This document shows, piece by piece, positions 1-6,632 of a DNA stretch of 7,202 nt. The first letter of the stretch is position 1. Every line of letters begins with the position of its first letter. The stretch spans positions 1-7,202 of the forward strand of contig DAOTTX010000087.1 in the NCBI GenBank assembly GCA_034437515.1. The letters run 5' to 3'. The notes below the pieces were generated by a model. The model saw only the letters and a list, made by a program, of their open reading frames with translations. It did no database searches and was not told the DNA's origin. The position numbers and the translations under genes are program-made. The stretch is from DAOTTX01 sp034437515. GTDB taxonomy: Bacteria; Chloroflexota; Anaerolineae; Aggregatilineales; Phototrophicaceae.

Positions 1-126
1 CCCTCCCATCTCAACCACTACAGTCTCTTTCAGATGGGGTTGCGTTGGTTGCATCGACAACTCGCCCTGGGCCGACCATTTGATCCCCATCCTGACTTCC
101 AATTATGGCAGTTTGCACAAAGGTGA
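1..126 (+). CDS. C-terminal end of a protein, probably a DDE-type transposase (5' partial)
   Basis: Frame 1 is open from the left edge to a TGA at 124-126 and gives 41 residues, starting PSHLNHYSLFQMGLRWLHRQ and ending LWQFAQR. The composition (LNHYSLFQMGLRWLHRQL, then a Pro/Asp/Phe-rich tail) reads like real protein and resembles the extreme C-terminus of some IS4-like DDE transposases, where a HY-LFQ-G-RW helix follows the last catalytic Glu. No catalytic residue lies in the visible part, so the family call is recognition of style, not of an active site. If correct, the end of an insertion sequence should lie within the next 100 or so bases, but its terminal repeat cannot be recognised without the left end. 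Too short and edge-truncated to be more certain. Confidence 0.4.
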   Translation, partial: PSHLNHYSLFQMGLRWLHRQLALGRPFDPHPDFQLWQFAQR

Positions 127-301
127 CAGGTAGTGAGCCAAGGAAGAGGCTTGACGGCTTACTCAACACTCCTAAAACTAGCTGATGGACTATTTCAGCC
201 CGGCTGTACTAGCACTGCCGATGGCTGTAAGCACACCGTCATTTCAGTTGGACAGCTTCCTGATAAGCGCATTGGTGATGCCAGCCTAATTGTGCACGTT
301 G

Positions 302-322
302 GCGGCCTGATTGATGTGTGAA
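302..322 (+). repeat. 21-bp perfect direct repeat, left copy
   Basis: Bases 302-322 (gcggcctgattgatgtgtga followed by one a) recur exactly at 5986-6006. Flanking bases differ on both sides (301 g versus 5985 c; 323 g versus 6007 t), and an ungapped comparison of about 90 bases upstream of each copy shows only chance-level nucleotide identity. The left copy sits just before the end of the minus-strand hydrolase gene (stop at 330-332). It can be read as GLIDV-stop in the plus frame, as in the LuxR fragment at the other end, but no intact gene precedes it here. The pair brackets the whole transporter block. Confidence 0.9.
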
Positions 323-329
323 GGTCGAT

Positions 330-1598
330 CTAACGGTCTCCGGCGGCCACCGGCCGAAAGATCGGATTAGCCGCGCCCTCGACCGCAACGCCGAGGATGG
401 CGGACAGCGTCGGCATGACCTGCACCGCGTCCGCTTCGTTGATCATACCCGTCGGGATCGTCGGCCCGGCGAACAGCGCGAAGCGATCATCGCCGGATAA
501 TCCCGGACGCAGGCCATGACTCGACGTGGTTCTGGCTGCGCCACTCGGTTCGGTCTCGTCGGTCTTGTCTGCCTCAAAGCTATAGCCATCCGGCGCGATG
601 AATAGATGCACCTGAGCGCGGTATTCGGGTGGGAGGCACGAATTCGGATACGGTTCGACGCCATATTCGGCGAGCTTCGCGGCGATGTCGCTCAATTCGG
701 CTTCATCCTCTGGCGCGACCATAATGATCTGTCCTTCGGTTTGGAAGATCACATCCGGGATGATGACTTGCGGATGAAGCGCGTTATGCACCGCGCTATG
801 ACCGTGATCGCTCATCACTGCGATATGCCAGTCGTCTTCAACACCCGCAGACCGCAGACGTGCCAGAATCTTACCGACGGCCATATCTGCCTGCATGATC
901 GCCCAATGCGACAGTTCGCTCTTGTAGCCGGTCTCGTGCTGGACAGTGTCGGTGATGAGGAACTCGGCTACGATCAAATCAGGTGCGGCTTCACTCGCCG
1001 CCAGTACGCCCACCCAGTCGAACATGGTATGATCGCCCATCACCCCGAAGAAAGCACGTTGCGCGTCGCTTTCTATGTCTACCATCGGCAGGGTATCCGG
1101 CACACCGGCGGCGCGGCAGGCATCACCGAAGGCTTGTTCGGTCGGATGTAGCGCGACTCGCATCCATGATTGATCGGCCTCTTCGGGGGCGGCATCCCGC
1201 GCCCGTTGGATGAACGCGCCTGCCCACCATGGGCCGCGAAAGATCGTGGTATCTTCGGGACGGATCATGCCGAAGCCGATATTGGCGACGATCTTTCCAG
1301 CAGCCTTCGCCCGTGCATGGAGCGTCGGGACGCGCACGTCGTCGGGGTTAGCATAGCGAAACACGCGGCGCTCAGTATCCCATATCTTATTGCCGTAGAC
1401 ACCGCTCATGTCGGCGGTGACGCCGGTCATCATTGACGTGCGACCAGGAAGCGACGTCCCCAGCACTTCGGCGTGTAGGCGATCTACGCGGAAACCGCGA
1501 TCTTCCAGTGATTTCAGGTTAGGTAGGCGTCCGCTTTCGGTACGGTAATAATCGGCAGAAACGCCATCGATCATCAGCACGATTAGTTTTTGACTCAT
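330..1598 (-). CDS. Alkaline-phosphatase-superfamily hydrolase (type I phosphodiesterase / nucleotide pyrophosphatase-like)
   Basis: This 422-residue protein belongs to the two-metal alkaline phosphatase superfamily, which hydrolyses phosphate mono- or diesters or phosphonates. Every expected active-site element is visible: the metal-binding Asp11 in MIDGV; Ser49 in GTSLPGRTSMMTG, aligned with the Thr nucleophile of nucleotide pyrophosphatases; Asp217 and His221 in DTVQH; Asp264, His265 and His267 in SDHGH; and His361 in SSHGLRPG. There is no signal peptide or membrane segment, so it should act in the cytoplasm. The start is ATG at 1598, with AAGGA at 1610-1606, seven bases upstream. It is the last gene of the transporter block, 67 bp after the binding-protein gene, with a terminator-like hairpin between them, so it is probably expressed at a lower level. 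The substrate cannot be read from the sequence: nucleotide, phosphodiester and phosphonoacetate-like compounds are all possible. The family call is firm; the role as processor of an imported substrate is inference from position. Confidence 0.88.
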   Translation of the reverse strand: MSQKLIVLMIDGVSADYYRTESGRLPNLKSLEDRGFRVDRLHAEVLGTSLPGRTSMMTGVTADMSGVYGNKIWDTERRVFRYANPDDVRVPTLHARAKAAGKIVANIGFGMIRPEDTTIFRGPWWAGAFIQRARDAAPEEADQSWMRVALHPTEQAFGDACRAAGVPDTLPMVDIESDAQRAFFGVMGDHTMFDWVGVLAASEAAPDLIVAEFLITDTVQHETGYKSELSHWAIMQADMAVGKILARLRSAGVEDDWHIAVMSDHGHSAVHNALHPQVIIPDVIFQTEGQIIMVAPEDEAELSDIAAKLAEYGVEPYPNSCLPPEYRAQVHLFIAPDGYSFEADKTDETEPSGAARTTSSHGLRPGLSGDDRFALFAGPTIPTGMINEADAVQVMPTLSAILGVAVEGAANPIFRPVAAGDR

Positions 1599-1612
1599 TG
1601 TGATTTCCTTTT

Positions 1613-1650
1613 CAAATTAAAACAGAGGGCATGATCTTCTCACGCCCTCT
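1613..1650 (-). terminator. Terminator-like hairpin between binding protein and hydrolase (intrinsic terminator or attenuator)
   Basis: AGAGGGC at 1624-1630 and GCCCTCT at 1644-1650 form a perfect 7-bp stem with a 13-base loop. Read on the minus strand, the stem is followed directly by GTTTTAATTT, a T-rich tail as in Rho-independent terminators. It lies 15 bp after the stop of the binding-protein gene and before the Shine-Dalgarno of the hydrolase. It could end most transcripts after the binding protein, stabilise their 3' ends, or both, letting only part of transcription reach the hydrolase. The tail is interrupted by AA, so termination may be incomplete. Confidence 0.6.
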
Positions 1651-1665
1651 AGTGGAACTTATTCG

Positions 1666-3189
1666 TTAGTCCATCGAGAATACGTCGGGGCGCAAATCGA
1701 TGTAGAATTCGGGATGCGGTTGCCACTCAATGCCATCCCGCACGCCGTAGAACTCGACGCTCTGGTACAGCGGCGCGAATGGCACGATCTCGTCGAGCAT
1801 GTCAACGATCTGGCGGTAGTTGGTTAGGCGCACGTCAGGCTCGAGCGACGCGCCAGCTTCAGCCGCTAGAGCGCGGAACTCAGCGGACGGTTGGAAATAT
1901 TGCCCCATCCACGAGTCCCACGTTTGCACAATGCTACTGGTGGCCGGATCACCCGATGTGCCGAAGCTCTGGAGGGTGGCGACGTTCTGACCGGAGAGCG
2001 AACGATCCGCCCATGCCGCCGTGTCCAGCGGTTCATAGTCTACATTGATACCCACCGCCTGCCACATCTCGTTAATCACGTCCGTCACCAATTGGCCGTT
2101 GGTATAGTAAGCGTTGGGCGGGGTGAAAGCCACCGGCTCGTCGTCGTAGCCCGCTTCGGCCAGCAGGCGCATCGCTTCTTCAGGGTCATAAGCGAAGTTG
2201 GGGCGGCTCTCATCAAAAGCGAATTCACCGGGTAGGAAATAGTCGTTCATCACGCGCACCTGACTATCCCACAGCGCCTCAGCGATCAATTCACGGTCAA
2301 TCGCTAATGAGAGCGCTTGACGGATGAGCGGGTCACTGGTGATGAAGCCCTCGTTGGTGTTGAAGTAGATCAGCATGAAGTTGAACACCGGCGCGGTATC
2401 AATACGCAGATTCGGGTCAGTTTCGATCTGGCCGATAGTATCCGGGCTAAGCGTGGTGGCGAAGTCGATTTCGCCAGTACGCAACGCCGAAACGCGGGTT
2501 GAAGTCTCCGGAATCAGGCGGAAGGTCACGCGGTCGGCGGCGGGCACACCCATCCAGTAATCTTCGTGTGCTTCAAGTATGAGACGGTCGCCGGGCATGA
2601 AATCCACTACGCGATAGGGGCCAGCGCCGATGGGTTGGGTCTGTGCGGCGTCGAAGCCAATCTCTTCGATGTGCGCTTCTGGCATGATGGCGGCGTTGGG
2701 CGAAGCAAGGCGCAACGGCAACAGCGGATCGATCGCCGGTGTAGTGATGGTCAGTTCGAGGTCGCCCGTCGCTTCCACCGACTCGATGAACGGCAGGAAT
2801 GTCCCGCGAATGAAGCTCTCCTCATCACTAAACAACAGGCGATTGAGACTGTAGGCGGCATCTTCAGCGGTCATGATTGCGCCATTCTGGAAAGCGACAC
2901 CTTCGCGCAGAGCGAATACCCAGATCGTATCATCAACCGCTTCCCATTCCGTCGCCAACATCGGGATCACGTTGCCTTCGGCGTCGGTACGGGTGAGCGA
3001 GTCGAAGATGGTGTTATAGATGCGGTTGCCGACGATGGCGCCCGGTACGTGGTGCGGATCGAGTGAAGAGATTTCCGCATTGATGCCGATGGTCAGCGTC
3101 CGTTGATCCTGTGCCGCGCCACCGAATGGTAGAGCCAATGCCAGCGTCAGAATAACCAGCAAGGTACCTAATTTGTTACGAGAATACAT
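1666..3189 (-). CDS. ABC transporter substrate-binding protein, family 5 (peptide/oligopeptide/nickel type)
   Basis: This 507-residue extracytoplasmic binding protein captures a ligand and delivers it to the two permeases encoded just upstream. Residues 1-26 form a Sec signal peptide: a positive start (MYSRNK), a hydrophobic core (LLVILTLALALPF) and a likely cut near GGAAQ. The mature start (TLTIGINAEISSLDPH) and the block at about 77-118 (MLATEWEAVDD, WVFALREGVAFQNGAIMTAED, AYSLNRLL) are the hallmark of SBP family 5. Length is typical. There is no lipobox cysteine, so membrane anchoring as a lipoprotein is not expected. The start ATG at 3189 has AGGAG at 3205-3201, 11 bases upstream. The gene is third in the block, 101 bp after permease C, whereas the binding protein usually comes first in such operons. 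The ligand is unknown; family members bind peptides, sugars, nickel chelates and opines, and the linked hydrolase hints at a phosphorylated compound. Confidence 0.92.
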   Translation of the reverse strand: MYSRNKLGTLLVILTLALALPFGGAAQDQRTLTIGINAEISSLDPHHVPGAIVGNRIYNTIFDSLTRTDAEGNVIPMLATEWEAVDDTIWVFALREGVAFQNGAIMTAEDAAYSLNRLLFSDEESFIRGTFLPFIESVEATGDLELTITTPAIDPLLPLRLASPNAAIMPEAHIEEIGFDAAQTQPIGAGPYRVVDFMPGDRLILEAHEDYWMGVPAADRVTFRLIPETSTRVSALRTGEIDFATTLSPDTIGQIETDPNLRIDTAPVFNFMLIYFNTNEGFITSDPLIRQALSLAIDRELIAEALWDSQVRVMNDYFLPGEFAFDESRPNFAYDPEEAMRLLAEAGYDDEPVAFTPPNAYYTNGQLVTDVINEMWQAVGINVDYEPLDTAAWADRSLSGQNVATLQSFGTSGDPATSSIVQTWDSWMGQYFQPSAEFRALAAEAGASLEPDVRLTNYRQIVDMLDEIVPFAPLYQSVEFYGVRDGIEWQPHPEFYIDLRPDVFSMD

Positions 3190-3290
3190 ATTTGCTTCTT
3201 CTCCTAAAATACGACGAAAAATCAGAATTTGACTTCACATCGGGCGGGAGGCACAGACGACCTCTCACCTCTCGTTCGATGATAGATCAC

Positions 3291-4214
3291 TCAATTAAGG
3301 GTAGTATCGCTCAGGTCGCGCATCCAATCGCCGATGGTGCCGATTGCCATCGTCAAAGCCATCAACGCGATGCCGGGCATCATCGCCAGCCACCACGCCG
3401 ACGCCAGATAATCACGCCCTTCGTTAATCATGTTGCCCCACGTTGGGTTCGGTGGTCTGATGCCCACGCCGATGAACGATAGCCCGCTTTCCAGTAAGAT
3501 CACCCGCCCTACACTGAGCGTCGCCAGCACCAACAGGGGTGCAATAATATTCGGCAACAGATGGCGGATGATGATGTGCGGTTGGCTGGCGCCAAGTGCG
3601 CGCGCCGCGACCACGAACTCTCGTTCGCGCATGGACAAGACTGCTCCCCGCACCACTCGCGCGTAAAGCGGCCACGTTGCCAGCGCCGCCAAACCGATCA
3701 ACACGGTGATGGAGCTACCCAGCACCAGTGCCAGCGCAATCGCCAGCAGGATGAACGGCAAAGACAGTTGCACATCGACCAGATACATGATGAATTCGTC
3801 CAGCCAGCCGCGCCGGAAGCCGCTAATCAAGCCGACTAACGTCCCAACCGCCAACCCGATCACCGTTGAAACTGCGCCGATTAGCAACGACACGCGGCCA
3901 CCGTACAGCGTCCGGCTGAAGATGTCGCGTCCGGTCGCATCCGTACCGAGCGGATGATCCCATGTGCCGCCTTCAAGAAAGACTGGCGGCGCGAGTCGGT
4001 TACGCAAATTCATATCTGTCGGCACATAAGGCGTCAACTGCTCAGCGAAGACCACGACCAACGTCAGCGAGATCAGCATTATCACGCTTAGATTGATCGC
4101 CCAATTCGACCGCCGCTTCCAGAAAACTGAAAAATCGATAAGGACTGATCCTTCGCCGGTTTTCTGCTGTCTTTCTGCGCCTAACGGCTTTGAAATCTGG
4201 ATAATATCGGTCAT
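3291..4214 (-). CDS. ABC transporter permease, DppC/OppC type
   Basis: This 307-residue inner-membrane subunit forms half of the translocation channel with the preceding permease. The cytoplasmic N-terminal stretch is followed by a first membrane helix at about 38-58 (WAINLSVIMLISLTLVVVFA) and the OppC/DppC signature HPLGTDATGRDIFSR at 87-101. A core of about five hydrophobic segments follows. The EAA-type loop that contacts the ATPase is at about 199-222 (EFVVAARALGASQPHIIIRH). The motif GVGIRPPNPTWGNM at 249-262 and the C-terminal GDWMRDLSD are also characteristic. Start and stop touch: the TAA of permease B is followed directly by this ATG (TAAATG at 4217-4212), so translation is very likely coupled. 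Length and motifs are normal for the family, and there is no sign of damage. Confidence 0.93.
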   Translation of the reverse strand: MTDIIQISKPLGAERQQKTGEGSVLIDFSVFWKRRSNWAINLSVIMLISLTLVVVFAEQLTPYVPTDMNLRNRLAPPVFLEGGTWDHPLGTDATGRDIFSRTLYGGRVSLLIGAVSTVIGLAVGTLVGLISGFRRGWLDEFIMYLVDVQLSLPFILLAIALALVLGSSITVLIGLAALATWPLYARVVRGAVLSMREREFVVAARALGASQPHIIIRHLLPNIIAPLLVLATLSVGRVILLESGLSFIGVGIRPPNPTWGNMINEGRDYLASAWWLAMMPGIALMALTMAIGTIGDWMRDLSDTTLN

Positions 4215-5162
4215 TTAGTCCGCCGTCTGGATACGTGGATCGAGAAAAAGGTAGAAGACATCGACCAGCATGTTGACGATGCCGAAGGCCGCCGCGCTTA
4301 ATAGCACGATGGTCTGAATCACCGGAAAATCACGCGCTCCGATTGAATCGACAGCTAGCAGGCCAATGCCCGGCCACGCGAAAACCGTCTCCACGATAGC
4401 TGAACCGCTGATGATGGCCGCTACCTGTAAGCCGATGATGGTCACTACCGGGATCAGCGCATTTCGCAAAAGATGCACCGATGTCACACGGCGCGGACGT
4501 AGCCCTTTGGCCTGCGCGGTGCGGATGTATGTCTCATTCTGTACTTCCAGCACAGATGAGCGCGTCAAGCGGATGATGAATGCCAGCGGATAGATCAGCA
4601 GTGTTAGCGTCGGCAAAATGAGGTGTTGTGGTGTATCACGTCCGAATGATGGCGTTAGTCCGAATTCCACGCTGATAAACAGGATGAGCAAGATACCGAT
4701 GAGGAATGACGGCAACGACTGTCCGGCCAGACTGATACTCATGATGAAGCGGTCAATCGGGCGATCGCGCTGATACGCCGAGAGTAGGCCGAGCGGGATG
4801 CCCAGCGTTATCGATAGCACCAGCGCCGGGATGCCGAGTTCTAGCGTCGCCGGGATGCGCTCGCGCACGATATGCAACGCCGGACGGTTGAAGCGAATTG
4901 AATTGCCGAGATCACCCTGAAGCACACCATTGAAGTAGATGGCGAACTGCACCGGGATTGGTTGATCCAGACCCATACCAGCACGGATACGTTCATAATC
5001 GTCGATTGTAGCTGTTTGTGGTAGCATCAAGGCCACCGGATCACCCGCTAGTCGCCCAAAGGTGAAGGTTAGCACGACGACGCCGAACAGCGTGAGTATC
5101 GTGCGAATGGAACGCAAGAGCAAGAATTTTGTCACAGTTTTAGCCCGATAAACATCAATCAA
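4215..5162 (-). CDS. ABC transporter permease, DppB/OppB type
   Basis: This 315-residue membrane subunit is the first gene of the block. Features in order: first membrane helix at about 12-36; the periplasmic region with GLDQPIPVQF and GDLGNSIRFNRP (83-94), typical of DppB; hydrophobic segments at about 108-130, 145-168 and 180-200; the EAA loop at 211-234 (TYIRTAQAKGLRPRRVTSVH, then LLRN); ETVFAWPGIG at 258-267; and the C-terminal LDPRIQ. The start is uncertain. The frame closes at a stop at 5174-5172, so the longest form begins with TTG at 5162-5160. A GTG at 5135-5133 (residue 10) is the only other usable start before the first helix, and neither has a strong Shine-Dalgarno. Upstream lies a 177-bp divergent region that must hold the promoter of the block. 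No ATPase gene adjoins on either side. Confidence 0.92.
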   Translation of the reverse strand: MIDVYRAKTVTKFLLLRSIRTILTLFGVVVLTFTFGRLAGDPVALMLPQTATIDDYERIRAGMGLDQPIPVQFAIYFNGVLQGDLGNSIRFNRPALHIVRERIPATLELGIPALVLSITLGIPLGLLSAYQRDRPIDRFIMSISLAGQSLPSFLIGILLILFISVEFGLTPSFGRDTPQHLILPTLTLLIYPLAFIIRLTRSSVLEVQNETYIRTAQAKGLRPRRVTSVHLLRNALIPVVTIIGLQVAAIISGSAIVETVFAWPGIGLLAVDSIGARDFPVIQTIVLLSAAAFGIVNMLVDVFYLFLDPRIQTAD

Positions 5163-5339
5163 GCCAACAATTTAGAAGACGAGATTTAAAATATTGCCAT
5201 GATTGGTTTAAAGTCGGCCAGCGCTACGTTAAATTTAATGATACGCTAACGCTAATTATCTCGGTCATGGGTTTGAGGTGGCACATAGGGGTTAGCCGAC
5301 GACTATAAATCACATTTGATACTTGTTAGGAGCGAGTCC
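5163..5339. promoter_or_regulatory. Divergent intergenic promoter region
   Basis: These 177 bp separate two divergently read genes: the permease B operon leftward and the small membrane protein rightward. Both promoters must lie here unless the genes are read from outside. The sequence is AT-rich (for example 5185-5195 and 5229-5240) and contains a short tandem GCTAACGCTAA at about 5245-5255. TATAAA at 5304-5309 is a possible -10 box for the rightward gene, but no -35 box at suitable spacing is convincing. AGGAG at 5328-5332 is the ribosome binding site of the rightward gene. Exact promoter boxes are not called. Confidence 0.4.
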
Positions 5340-5716
5340 ATGACCTTATCTGTCGCTATCTTTCTTTTCTTGACGGCAATCGTCATCCTATTCCAACTGG
5401 CGTTGGCACTGAGCGCACCCTGGGGTGAATACACTCTGGGCGGCAAGTTTACAGGGAAGCTACCGCCCAAGTTGCGCATCGCTAATCTGGCACAAATTGC
5501 CGTCTTGCTATTTTTCGGCGCAATCGTCCTAAGCCGGTCAGAGCTAGCTTTTAGCTCGTTCTACTCGTTTAGCAATGTCGCCATTTGGTTTGTGGCTGGC
5601 TTTTTTGTGTTGGGTTCAATCGCCAACCTTGCCACACCCAGCAGAGGGGAGCGGCTACTCTGGGGCCAGTCAACGTCATCATGCTCATCGCAACCACTTT
5701 GATTGCAATGCAGTGA
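5340..5716 (+). pseudogene. Small four-helix membrane protein with a C-terminal one-base frameshift
   Basis: The start is ATG 5340, chosen over the in-frame TTG at 5316 because AGGAG at 5328-5332 lies seven bases upstream. As it stands the frame ends at 5702 after 120 residues. Membrane helices are visible at about 5-25, 50-65 and 79-96, with a conserved-looking loop WGEYTLGGKFTGKLPPKLR at 28-46. After GERLLWG (residues 103-109) the sequence turns into the polar, Ser-rich QSTSSCSSQPL. In the frame reached by adding one base within GGGGCC (5662-5667) it reads on as PVNVIMLIATTLIAMQ and stops at 5714-5716, restoring a fourth helix and a protein of about 125 residues. This points to loss of one G or C, either a real mutation or a read error. 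The function is unknown; I recognise it only as a small integral membrane protein of uncharacterised type. Confidence 0.75.
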
Positions 5717-5792
5717 CCGACAATCTGAGTATCTTGAGACTGAGTATAATATTTACCTGCTTCTAACTCCACTCTCCGCTGAAGTTGCGTGA

Positions 5793-6005
5793 GACCGAGC
5801 GCTCAGCGCGAGACAAACAAGCCGGGTGTCGGCGGCGCTGACGCTGGTCGCCGGTGGTATGACCAATAAGCAGGCCGGGCAGAAGCTCCACATCGGCACT
5901 GCGACGGTTAAGACGCATCTGCTGAACATTTACGGCAAGTTAGGCGTCTCTGATAGCACGTCGGCGGTGACAGTCGCCATCCAGCGCGGCCTGATTGATG
6001 TGTGA
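5793..6005 (+). pseudogene. C-terminal helix-turn-helix domain of a LuxR/GerE-type regulator, N-terminus missing
   Basis: The frame is open from just after a TGA at 5790-5792 to the TGA at 6003-6005. From about 5844 it gives LVAGGMTNKQAGQKLHIGTA, then TVKTHLLNIYGKLGVSDSTS, ending AVTVAIQRGLIDV. This is the canonical LuxR-type DNA-binding domain: the scaffold and turn (GMTNKQAGQKLHIG), the recognition helix (TATVKTHLLNIYGKLGV) and the last helix. The upstream part (ALSARQTSRVSAALT) matches the LSxRE entry only loosely and seems disturbed. There is no receiver or ligand-binding domain, no start codon with a ribosome binding site, and the preceding 75 bases in other frames show nothing related. 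I take it as the tail of a regulator cut off by rearrangement. Its last codons are the right copy of the 21-bp direct repeat. The domain call is firm; pseudogene status is inference. Confidence 0.8.
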
Positions 6006-6006
6006 A
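5986..6006 (+). repeat. 21-bp perfect direct repeat, right copy
   Basis: This copy is identical to 302-322. Here it encodes the final residues (GLIDV) and stop of the LuxR-type fragment, plus one base beyond. It ends 34 bp before the stop codon of the convergent serine recombinase gene. Start-to-start distance between the copies is 5,684 bp. Confidence 0.9.
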
Positions 6007-6040
6007 TGTGGGAAGGAGGCTGAAAATCACATGTGACAAC

Positions 6041-6625
6041 CTATAGCTTTTTCCCGACATCCACGCCCTGATGCCGCAGATAGTTATACAGCGTACCTTT
6101 AGAGATCGACAACTGCTCACAAATCTCACTGATGCTCAACTCGTCCTCACGGTACAGTCGCTCAGCGAGGACCGCTTTATGTTGCGCCTTCTTCGACAAA
6201 CCTTTCGGGCGTCCGCCGACGCGCCCTCTGGTACGCGCCGCCGCCAGTCCTGCTTTAGTCCGCTCGCGGGTAATGTCGCGCTCAAACTCGGCCAGCGCCG
6301 CAAACAGATGAAACGCGAACTTGCCATGAGCATTGGTGGTATCAATTTGATCGTTAATACTGTGGAAGGAGGCACCCTTTTCCTGAATCTGGTTAACCAG
6401 TGATACAAGGTCTTTGAGCGAACGCGCCAGCCGGTCTAGCTTCCAGACGATGACCACATCCCCCGCCCGCAGATGATCGAGTAAAGTCATCAACTGTGGC
6501 CGCGCTTTCCCTGCCCCTGATATTTTCTCCTGATAGATTTTCTCACAACCCGCCTGCTCCAGCGCATCCAGTTGAAGCCCAAGCTCTTGATCCTGCGTGC
6601 TGACCCATGCGTATCCGATTTTCAT
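6041..6625 (-). CDS. Serine recombinase, resolvase/invertase family, with catalytic Arg replaced by Trp
   Basis: This 194-residue protein has the length and layout of Tn3-type resolvases and DNA invertases, which cut and rejoin DNA at paired sites through a Ser-DNA link. The catalytic domain (about 1-120) shows the nucleophile Ser9 in GYAWVSTQDQ, Arg42 in ARPQL, and Asp64-Arg65 with Arg68 in KLDRLAR. The long E helix is at about 103-130 (FAFHLFAALAEFERDITRER). The C-terminal helix-turn-helix domain is at about 139-186 (GRPKGLSKKA through ISEICEQLSISKGTLYNYLR). The oddity is Trp7, where the family has Arg (YARVS; Arg8 of gamma-delta resolvase), an active-site residue. The codon is TGG at 6607-6605, one transition from CGG. 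Start ATG 6625 has no strong ribosome binding site; TATACT lies directly before it. No transposase gene adjoins. Family call firm; activity doubtful. Confidence 0.92.
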   Translation of the reverse strand: MKIGYAWVSTQDQELGLQLDALEQAGCEKIYQEKISGAGKARPQLMTLLDHLRAGDVVIVWKLDRLARSLKDLVSLVNQIQEKGASFHSINDQIDTTNAHGKFAFHLFAALAEFERDITRERTKAGLAAARTRGRVGGRPKGLSKKAQHKAVLAERLYREDELSISEICEQLSISKGTLYNYLRHQGVDVGKKL

Positions 6626-6632
6626 AGTATAT

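Noticed and set aside
133..321. 62-codon plus-strand frame ending in GLIDV, as a gene or as an intact LuxR tail
   Set aside because: There is no convincing ribosome binding site. Similarity to the LuxR fragment beyond the 21-bp repeat is only a few residues (G-x-L, one Ala), and the upstream nucleotides match at chance level. Kept only as a possible relic in the repeat finding.
606..1151. 181-codon plus-strand frame inside the hydrolase gene
   Set aside because: It lies antisense to a gene with a complete active site. Its protein is rich in His and Arg without motifs, as expected for the complement of a GC-rich coding frame.
2566..3066. 166-codon plus-strand frame inside the binding-protein gene
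   Set aside because: Antisense to a well-supported SBP family 5 gene, with no ribosome binding site and no recognisable domain.
3190..3290. 101-bp gap between permease C and the binding protein, checked for a terminator or promoter
   Set aside because: Only 4-bp GAGG/CCTC pairings and no convincing -10/-35 pair were found. Only the AGGAG ribosome binding site at 3205-3201 is supported.
6027..6036. Perfect 10-bp palindrome TCACATGTGA between the LuxR fragment and the recombinase stop
   Set aside because: Short enough to arise by chance, not repeated elsewhere in the window, and without T-tail or promoter context. Not a supported operator or terminator.
6071..6403. 110-codon plus-strand frame opposite the recombinase
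   Set aside because: Mirror of the recombinase catalytic domain and helix-turn-helix; no independent support.
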